Under the pieces are notes generated by a model. That model was not told the DNA's origin. It saw only the letters and a list, made by a program, of their open reading frames with translations, and made no database searches. From positions 1 through 11,264 of the forward strand of contig CAMAVV010000034.1 of assembly GCA_945861815.1 (NCBI GenBank): a stretch of 11,264 nucleotides of DNA. The letters run 5' to 3'. Origin of the DNA: Thermoflexus hugenholtzii JAD2. Lineage in GTDB: Bacteria > Chloroflexota > Dehalococcoidia > SHYB01. Made by a program: the position numbers and the translations under genes. Of this stretch, positions 7,081 through 11,264 are shown piece by piece (the first letter of the stretch is position 1; each line of letters opens with the position of its first letter).

Positions 7081-7944
7081 CTACACCGGCTGTGGCACTT
7101 TGAGGTGGTCGAGGATGGCCTCGAACTCGCGCCTGGCGTCCTTGTCCACCAGGGCCACGGGCTTCGGCGGTTCGCGGAAGGCGCTGCGCAATTGGATGGT
7201 GCCCAGGAACGGCACGCCCGCATCCTTCGCCAGCTTCTCGCCGCCGCCCTTGCCGAAGATATCGCCTGCCATGTTCTCCACCACGCCAAGGACCTTCACG
7301 TTCAGTTTCTTGATCATGTTGATGGAGCGCTTGGCGTCCAGGATGGCCAACTCCTGCGGCGTTGTCACCACAACAAAGCCGTCGAGTTGAAGCGTCTGCA
7401 TCACCGTCAGCGCCGCGTCCGATGTGCCCGGCGGCATATCGATGACAAGGTAGTCGAGCTCGCCCCAGTCCGTCACTTCGATGAACTGCGTCAGCGCGTT
7501 GTGGATCATGGGGCCGCGGAAGATGATGGCCTCCTCCTCGTTCTGTTGGAAGGAGCCCATGGAGACCACCTTTACCCCGTGCATCACGGCGGGGGTGATC
7601 TGGCCGTCTACCACGTCCGGTTGTGAGTTGACCTTGAGGAGCTTGATGATATTCGGGCAGTCGATGTCTGCATCCAGGAGGCCCACGGCCTTGCCGCGCT
7701 GGGCCAGCAGCACCGCCAGATTCACCGCCACGGTGCTCTTGCCGACGCCGCCCTTGCCGCTATAGACGGCGATTTTGTTCTTGATCTTCCCCAGGCGCTC
7801 GCTCATACGCTTCTTCTGCGCGAACTGCCGTTTCATCGCCTCGATGCGCGCCTTGGCGTCGGGGCCTGGGCCTTGGACTGGCGTGGGGCCGTGGGAATGG
7901 CCCTGCCCGGGGCCATGGTCGTGAGCGTGGTCATGCTGCTGCAT
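7081..7944 (-). CDS. mrp: Mrp/NBP35-family P-loop ATPase, His-rich, lacking the CxxC motif
   Basis: This 287-residue MinD-like ATPase belongs to the family that carries and inserts Fe-S clusters. It has the deviant Walker A GKGGVGKS (63-70), DADIDCPN in place of the usual DADIxGPN, DMPPGTSDA, and GVVENM. The N-terminus is unusual: six histidines within residues 4-18 (HDHAHDH, then HSH), then a Gly/Pro stretch, which suggests metal binding. The C-terminal CPxC expected after ENM is absent. The sequence runs directly from ENMAG into DIFGKGGGEKLA, and the only cysteine in the protein is in DCPN. AAGGAG, six bases before the ATG at 7944, fixes the start; an in-frame TTG six codons upstream is unlikely. 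It lies downstream of the MIP18-family gene. It may be a metal or Fe-S carrier with altered chemistry. Confidence 0.9.
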   Translation of the reverse strand: MQQHDHAHDHGPGQGHSHGPTPVQGPGPDAKARIEAMKRQFAQKKRMSERLGKIKNKIAVYSGKGGVGKSTVAVNLAVLLAQRGKAVGLLDADIDCPNIIKLLKVNSQPDVVDGQITPAVMHGVKVVSMGSFQQNEEEAIIFRGPMIHNALTQFIEVTDWGELDYLVIDMPPGTSDAALTVMQTLQLDGFVVVTTPQELAILDAKRSINMIKKLNVKVLGVVENMAGDIFGKGGGEKLAKDAGVPFLGTIQLRSAFREPPKPVALVDKDARREFEAILDHLKVPQPV

Positions 7945-7950
7945 ATGGTG

Positions 7951-7956
7951 CTCCTT
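7951..7956 (-). promoter_or_regulatory. Ribosome-binding site deciding the mrp start
   Basis: Read on the minus strand this is AAGGAG, six bases before ATG 7944. It selects that ATG over the in-frame TTG at 7962, which lies upstream of the site itself. Confidence 0.85.
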
Positions 7957-7963
7957 GTACAAG

Positions 7964-7994
7964 CAAAAGCCCCCAGGCGTCAGACCGGAGGGCT
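7964..7994 (-). terminator. Terminator-like hairpin between the MIP18-family gene and mrp
   Basis: On the minus strand, AGCCCTC (7994-7988) pairs with GGGGGCT (7974-7968), with one G-T wobble. After one mismatch two further G-C pairs follow, closing a 7-nt loop. The 3' arm runs straight into TTTT (7967-7964). It lies 16 nt after the stop of the upstream gene and just before the mrp ribosome-binding site. The short U-run suggests partial termination, which would lower mrp relative to its upstream partner. Confidence 0.5.
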
Positions 7995-8009
7995 CTCAAA
8001 GAGGCGACG

Positions 8010-8318
8010 TTATTCGATGCCGAGCTCTAGCTTCACGGAGGGGGAAATCTTCTCGGGGCTCCAGGGCGGGTCGAAGGTCATCTCCACGTTCGCATCCTCG
8101 ATGCCCTCGATCTCCATGATCTTCTCGCGCACGTTGTTGGCGATGTATGCGCCCATGCCGCAGCCGGGGAAGGTCAGCGTCATCGTCACATCAACGGTCT
8201 TGTTGTCCTTGATCGCCACGTTGTAGACAAGGCCAAGGTCAACGATGTTGTAAGGGATCTCAGGGTCAAAGACCTCTTTGAGCCGCTCGAGGATTTGGTC
8301 TTTTGTGATGGTGGGCAT
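8010..8318 (-). CDS. MIP18/SufT-type (DUF59) metal-sulfur cluster assembly protein
   Basis: This 102-residue single-domain protein belongs to the MIP18 (DUF59) family, whose members help mature Fe-S proteins. Diagnostic motifs are VFDPEIPYNIVDLGLVYNV (about 16-34), LTFPGCGMGAYI with the single conserved cysteine, and the C-terminal FDPPWSPEKIS. No other domain is attached. A strong AAGGAGG (8324-8330), five bases before the ATG at 8318, sets the start; upstream in-frame codons lack a ribosome site and family similarity. In Mrp/HCF101-type proteins a DUF59 domain is often fused to the N-terminus of the ATPase. Here the two are separate genes with 65 bp between them, which supports a shared role. 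The promoter lies just upstream and is divergent from nadE. Confidence 0.93.
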   Translation of the reverse strand: MPTITKDQILERLKEVFDPEIPYNIVDLGLVYNVAIKDNKTVDVTMTLTFPGCGMGAYIANNVREKIMEIEGIEDANVEMTFDPPWSPEKISPSVKLELGIE

Positions 8319-8323
8319 GGTCG

Positions 8324-8330
8324 CCTCCTT
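8324..8330 (-). promoter_or_regulatory. Strong ribosome-binding site of the MIP18-family gene
   Basis: Read on the minus strand this is AAGGAGG, a full match to the anti-Shine-Dalgarno, five bases before ATG 8318. It is the best ribosome-binding site in the window and fixes the start, excluding an upstream extension of 24 residues. Confidence 0.9.
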
Positions 8331-8349
8331 AGGCTTCCTGGGACGCGCT

Positions 8350-8358
8350 ATGATAGCA
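8350..8358 (-). promoter_or_regulatory. Extended -10 of the promoter for the MIP18-family gene and mrp
   Basis: On the minus strand the bases read TGCTATCAT, identical to the extended -10 before udg. Transcription would start near 8343, about 25 nt before the start codon and just ahead of the strong ribosome site. No clear -35 is present at 17 bp, as expected for some extended -10 promoters. Confidence 0.55.
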
Positions 8359-8398
8359 CGATAGGGGCCGTTTCCTTCAGGTGGAACCACTCTACCAG

Positions 8399-8427
8399 CT
8401 ATTGTTTACCTAGTCAATCAACAATAG
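8399..8427. promoter_or_regulatory. Inverted repeat in divergent promoter region, candidate operator
   Basis: CTATTGTT (8399-8406) and AACAATAG (8420-8427) form a perfect 8-bp inverted repeat with a 13-bp spacer. The element is AT-rich in an otherwise GC-rich sequence. It lies between the two divergent -10 elements, about 43-71 bp upstream of the expected nadE transcription start. Spacing between half-site centres is about two helical turns (21 bp), as expected for a dimeric regulator. The regulator is unknown. It could act on nadE, on the minus-strand pair, or on both. Confidence 0.5.
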
Positions 8428-8454
8428 GAGCTCCCGCATCTCAAACTGACTGGT

Positions 8455-8463
8455 TGCTATAAT
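8455..8463 (+). promoter_or_regulatory. nadE promoter (extended -10)
   Basis: TGCTATAAT has a perfect TATAAT (8458-8463) with the extended TG. No convincing -35 is found 16-18 bp upstream. The expected start is near 8470. The leader of about 30 nt contains the ribosome site AGGTGAT (8491-8497) before ATG 8500. Confidence 0.7.
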
Positions 8464-8499
8464 TGGGACGTTGAGCATCGCTTCGGCAATAGGTGATGA

Positions 8500-10233
8500 A
8501 TGTCCCTCTTCCGCGTCGCGCTGGCACAAATCAACACGACCGTTGGCGACCTCGATGGCAATGCCGAAAAGGTGCGCAAGGGTATCGCCGAGGCCAAGGC
8601 CATGGGCGCGAATCTCGTTGCCTTCCCTGAGCTCACCATCACCGGCTATCCGCCCGAAGACCTGCTTTTCAAGCCCCGGTTCATCGCCGACAATCGCGCG
8701 CGCCTGGACTCCCTCATCCCCGAGACAAAAGGCATCACCGCCGTCGTCGGCTTTGTGGATGCCGATAAGGACATCTACAACGCCGCCGCCATTCTCCACA
8801 ATGGGAAACTGGCGGGCGTCTACCGCAAGATGTACCTGCCGAACTACGGCGTCTTCGATGAAGACCGCTACTTCAAAGCAGGCCACAGTTGTCCCGTCTT
8901 TGACATAGGCGGCGCGATGGTGGGCGTCAACATCTGCGAGGACATCTGGTACCCCGGCGGCCCCACACTCCACCAGGCCAACGCAGGCGCGCAGATCATC
9001 ATCTCCATCAACGGCTCGCCTTATTATGCCGGCAAGGTCGGATACCGAGAGAAGTTCGTCGCCACGCGCGCTATCGACCACGGCCTCTACGTCTGCTACG
9101 TCAACATCGCAGGCGGACAAGACGAGCTTGTCTTCGACGGCAACAGCGTGATTTTCAACCCTGACGGCGAGGCGATGGTGCGCGGCAAGGTCTTTGAAGA
9201 AGACATGGTCGTCGCCGACCTGAGTCTCACAGCCATCATGGGCCACCGCCTTCGCGCTCCCCTTCACCGCAAGGTGAAGCCTGCCACACTGCCCGATGGC
9301 GTCTCCGCGCCCGTGGTCCATCTCGACCCGCTGCCTGCGGCCCAGCGGCCTGCCCTGCCCGCGCGCAAGCTCGAAACCATCGAGCCTATCGCCGAGATCT
9401 ATAAGGCCCTTGTCACCGGCGTGGGCGACTATGTGCGGAAGAACGGCTTCAAGCGCGTTCTCTTCGGTATGTCCGGCGGCATCGACTCGTCTATCGTCGC
9501 CGCCATCGCCACGGACGCCCTTGGCCCTGAAAGCGTCATCGGCATCGGCATGCCCTCGCGCTACAGCTCCAAATCGAGCCTGGAGGACGCCCAAGCCCTG
9601 GCGAAAAACCTTGGCATCGAGTTCCACGTCATCGGCATCGAGCCTGCCTTCGAAGCGATGCTTTCGATGCTCGGCGGCATGTTCGAAGGCACGGAGCCGA
9701 ACGTTGCAGAGGAGAATATCCAGTCGCGCATCCGCGGCAATATCCTTATGGCGATCTCCAACAAGTTCGGCTGGCTTGTTCTGGCGACGGGCAACAAGAC
9801 CGAGATGGCGATGGGCTTTGCGACACTCTACGGCGATATGGCGGGCGGCTACGCGGTGATTAAGGACGTGCAGAAGACGACGGTCTACGAACTTGCCAGG
9901 TATCGTAACCGCGCCGCGGGTAAGCCTCTCATCCCGGAGAGCGTCCTCACAAAGCCCGCCAGCCCCGAGCTAAAGGCCGACCAGCGCACGGAAGAATCGC
10001 TCCTCCCCTTCCATATCCTCGACCCCATCCTCAAGGCCTACGTGGAAGAGGAGCGCAGCTACGCCGACATGCTCTCCATGGGCTTTTCCGAGGCCCACGT
10101 GAAGCGTGTCATCTCCCAGGTGGACAAGAACGAATACAAGCGCCGCCAGGCTCCGCCCGGCGTCAAAATCACCACGCGCGCCTTTGGCCGCGACCGCCGC
10201 CTGCCCATCGTGAACAAGTACCGGGCTTTTTAG
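8500..10233 (+). CDS. nadE: Glutamine-dependent NAD+ synthetase
   Basis: This 577-residue cytosolic enzyme makes NAD from deamido-NAD using ATP and ammonia released from glutamine, the last step of NAD synthesis. The N-terminal nitrilase-type glutaminase domain (about 1-270) has the complete triad: E44 in FPELTITGYPPEDLL, K110 in YRKMYLPNYGVF, and C146 in NICEDIW. The C-terminal synthetase domain has the pyrophosphatase loop SGGIDS (325-330), MPSRYSSKSS, and TGNKTEMAMGFATLYGDM. Length matches the short bacterial two-domain form. The ATG at 8500 follows AGGTGAT closely, and the protein starts directly with the RVALAQIN strand of the nitrilase fold, so the start is secure. It is monocistronic, with its own extended -10 promoter, and diverges from the MIP18-family gene. 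Confidence 0.97.
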   Translation: MSLFRVALAQINTTVGDLDGNAEKVRKGIAEAKAMGANLVAFPELTITGYPPEDLLFKPRFIADNRARLDSLIPETKGITAVVGFVDADKDIYNAAAILHNGKLAGVYRKMYLPNYGVFDEDRYFKAGHSCPVFDIGGAMVGVNICEDIWYPGGPTLHQANAGAQIIISINGSPYYAGKVGYREKFVATRAIDHGLYVCYVNIAGGQDELVFDGNSVIFNPDGEAMVRGKVFEEDMVVADLSLTAIMGHRLRAPLHRKVKPATLPDGVSAPVVHLDPLPAAQRPALPARKLETIEPIAEIYKALVTGVGDYVRKNGFKRVLFGMSGGIDSSIVAAIATDALGPESVIGIGMPSRYSSKSSLEDAQALAKNLGIEFHVIGIEPAFEAMLSMLGGMFEGTEPNVAEENIQSRIRGNILMAISNKFGWLVLATGNKTEMAMGFATLYGDMAGGYAVIKDVQKTTVYELARYRNRAAGKPLIPESVLTKPASPELKADQRTEESLLPFHILDPILKAYVEEERSYADMLSMGFSEAHVKRVISQVDKNEYKRRQAPPGVKITTRAFGRDRRLPIVNKYRAF

Positions 10234-10263
10234 CGGGGCGCTCGCCGGACCGGGCTTTAGCAA

Positions 10264-10298
10264 AAGAGAGCGGCGGCGCCTATATAGCGCCGCCGCTC
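10264..10298 (-). terminator. Strong hairpin terminator of the substrate-binding protein gene
   Basis: A perfect 12-bp GC-rich stem (10268-10279 with 10287-10298) closes a 7-nt loop, CTATATA. On the minus strand the stem is followed by TCTTTT, so it should end transcription of the convergent substrate-binding protein gene. On the plus strand no T-run follows, although the hairpin may still hinder read-through from nadE, whose stop is 34 bp away. Confidence 0.75.
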
Positions 10299-10359
10299 CA
10301 AATGCTCCTACGAGACGAGAGGCGAGAGTGCACTGTGCCGTCGCACCCTGACCGTATGC

Positions 10360-11264
10360 TTAAGGGGTTAGCCAGACCCGCTCGAATCGGTACCCGTTCG
10401 AGTTGACTCCAACGGCCTGACGAGGGAAGTCTATCACCTGTCGCGACAGGGCTTGAAACCGGCTTGTCTCTGCGGCGGTGATCCACCATGAGAGCTCGAC
10501 AGACTTTCGCTGAAGCTCCCGGAGCTTTGCTATCCGCACGGCACGATCAGCCGTCTCGTCTTGCTCCTTGTATAAGCGATTGATGTCGGGCAGGTCATAT
10601 TTTGCGTAATTCTCAGCAACCCCAGGGAGGTAGAACCGCCCATAGTAACCGGCAGGGTCATCGACGACAGGTGCTACGCCGCTGAAGTGCGTCGCAAAGG
10701 TACCTGTCGTCCTTCGCTGCAAGACAGTCGGCATATCAGTCGCCTCCACGGCCATGTCTATGTATATCGCTCTCAATTGAGTGGCTATGACCGTTGCCTG
10801 CTCGCCGAATTGAGCGCCACTGACTACGACTGAGGTCTTGAGCGGATTCCTTTCGCTGAACCCGGCTTGTTCCATCAGCGCCTTGGCTTGCGCAAGGTCC
10901 TGGGTCTTCGGGGTTCTCCACCCCGGCAGAGCCTTGACCTCGTCGGCGGGCATTGCCCAGATAGTGGCGGCGGGCAAGCCGTCAACGGCAAAGGGATTGC
11001 CGGCACCGAAGAGCGCAACTTGTACATATGCGGGGCGGTCGATGGCCAGATGCATGGCCTGCCTTACCCTTGCATCAGTGAAAGGCGCGACGGTATTGAT
11101 GAAGAGAATCCCCATGCCTCCGGCCGATTCCAGGATTTGAACTCCAGGGAGGCTGGACCTGAGCTGCGGCGCGTTCACCGCATTCACAATCTGGGTGGAG
11201 ACGTTTGTCCAATGCAACCGCCCGGGTTGGAAGGCGGCGAGGGCGGCGCCGTTGTCTGGAATCG
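10360..11264 (-). CDS. ABC transporter substrate-binding protein, family 5 (partial, 5' end outside window)
   Basis: Only the C-terminal 300 residues are visible. The frame stays open to the right edge, so the signal peptide and N-terminal lobe lie outside. The family-5 (DppA/OppA-type) signature is clear: INTVAPFTDARVRQAMHLAIDR-like residues encoded at about 11034-11100, followed by an AKALMEQAGF helix of the kind seen in peptide and nickel binders. The protein would sit outside the membrane and deliver a peptide or similar solute to an ABC permease. The ligand cannot be told. An internal TTG at 11217 is not a credible start, because the conserved family pattern continues upstream of it. The gene ends at a strong terminator with no permease after it. 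Its codons look somewhat less GC-ending than those of the neighbours. Confidence 0.88.
   Translation of the reverse strand, partial: IPDNGAALAAFQPGRLHWTNVSTQIVNAVNAPQLRSSLPGVQILESAGGMGILFINTVAPFTDARVRQAMHLAIDRPAYVQVALFGAGNPFAVDGLPAATIWAMPADEVKALPGWRTPKTQDLAQAKALMEQAGFSERNPLKTSVVVSGAQFGEQATVIATQLRAIYIDMAVEATDMPTVLQRRTTGTFATHFSGVAPVVDDPAGYYGRFYLPGVAENYAKYDLPDINRLYKEQDETADRAVRIAKLRELQRKSVELSWWITAAETSRFQALSRQVIDFPRQAVGVNSNGYRFERVWLTP

Noticed and set aside
7945..7962. Upstream TTG start for mrp, adding six residues
   Set aside because: It lies upstream of the clear AAGGAG site that serves ATG 7944 and has no ribosome site of its own.
8319..8390. Upstream start for the MIP18-family gene, adding 24 residues
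   Set aside because: The extension covers the strong AAGGAGG and the predicted -10, and does not resemble the family N-terminus.
8410..9627. Minus-strand open frame of 405 codons opposite nadE
   Set aside because: Same antisense composition effect. It would also run through the nadE promoter, and it shows no family motif.
10220..10261. Direct repeat ACCGGGCTTT(TT)AGC at the nadE 3' end (10220-10234 and 10249-10261)
   Set aside because: Short and imperfect, with no mobile-element features; probably a local duplication around the stop codon.
10268..10298. Plus-strand intrinsic terminator for nadE
   Set aside because: The stem is strong, but on the plus strand it is followed by CAAATG rather than a T-run; the T-run is on the minus-strand side.

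Overview
The window is GC-rich, with strongly GC-ending codons. It carries eight protein genes: seven complete housekeeping-type genes and one gene cut by the right edge. Several features fit an uncultured Chloroflexota (Dehalococcoidia or SAR202-like) bacterium. These are the fused acetyl-CoA carboxylase beta-alpha polypeptide, the RNase J/FtsK neighbourhood, a glutamine-dependent NadE of about 577 residues, and Mrp with a separate MIP18-type protein. This placement is inferred from gene content and protein style only; no rRNA is present to confirm it.

Layout. Positions 1-479 hold no convincing gene. They contain a run of RNA-type hairpins (48-158), a CCCCAAT heptamer array able to form a G-quadruplex on the minus strand (181-208), short degenerate repeats, and a promoter (417-445). 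Positions 480-7078 hold four co-directional plus-strand genes: family-4 uracil-DNA glycosylase, RNase J, the FtsK/SpoIIIE DNA translocase and the fused AccD-AccA carboxyltransferase. Gaps are 17, 12 and 48 bp, so they are probably one operon read from the promoter before udg. Positions 7081-8318 hold a minus-strand pair: a MIP18/SufT-type (DUF59) protein followed by an Mrp/NBP35-family P-loop ATPase, separated by a terminator-like hairpin. The Mrp gene converges on accDA with only 2 bp between stop codons. A divergent promoter region (8319-8499) with a perfect 8-bp inverted repeat separates this pair from nadE (8500-10233, plus). A 12-bp stem hairpin (10268-10298) lies between nadE and the convergent 3' part of a family-5 ABC-transporter substrate-binding protein gene (10360 to the window end, minus).

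How the genes work together. The first operon joins DNA repair (Udg), RNA decay and maturation (RNase J), chromosome segregation (FtsK) and the committed step of fatty-acid synthesis (AccDA), as a growth-linked set. The minus-strand pair looks like an iron-sulfur or metallocentre assembly module, with an unusual Mrp that has a His-rich N-terminus and lacks the usual C-terminal CxxC. nadE makes NAD from deamido-NAD. All three promoters that can be recognised share an extended -10 of the form TGCTAT(C/A)AT, placed so that start codons fall about 25-30 nt after the expected transcription start.

I found no CRISPR array, tRNA, rRNA, insertion sequence or obvious defence or novel multi-gene system. 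The most interesting items are small: the polymerase-II-like clamp-binding tail on Udg, the CxxC-less His-rich Mrp, the unusual residues in AccDA, the palindrome in the divergent promoter, and the structured region at the left edge.
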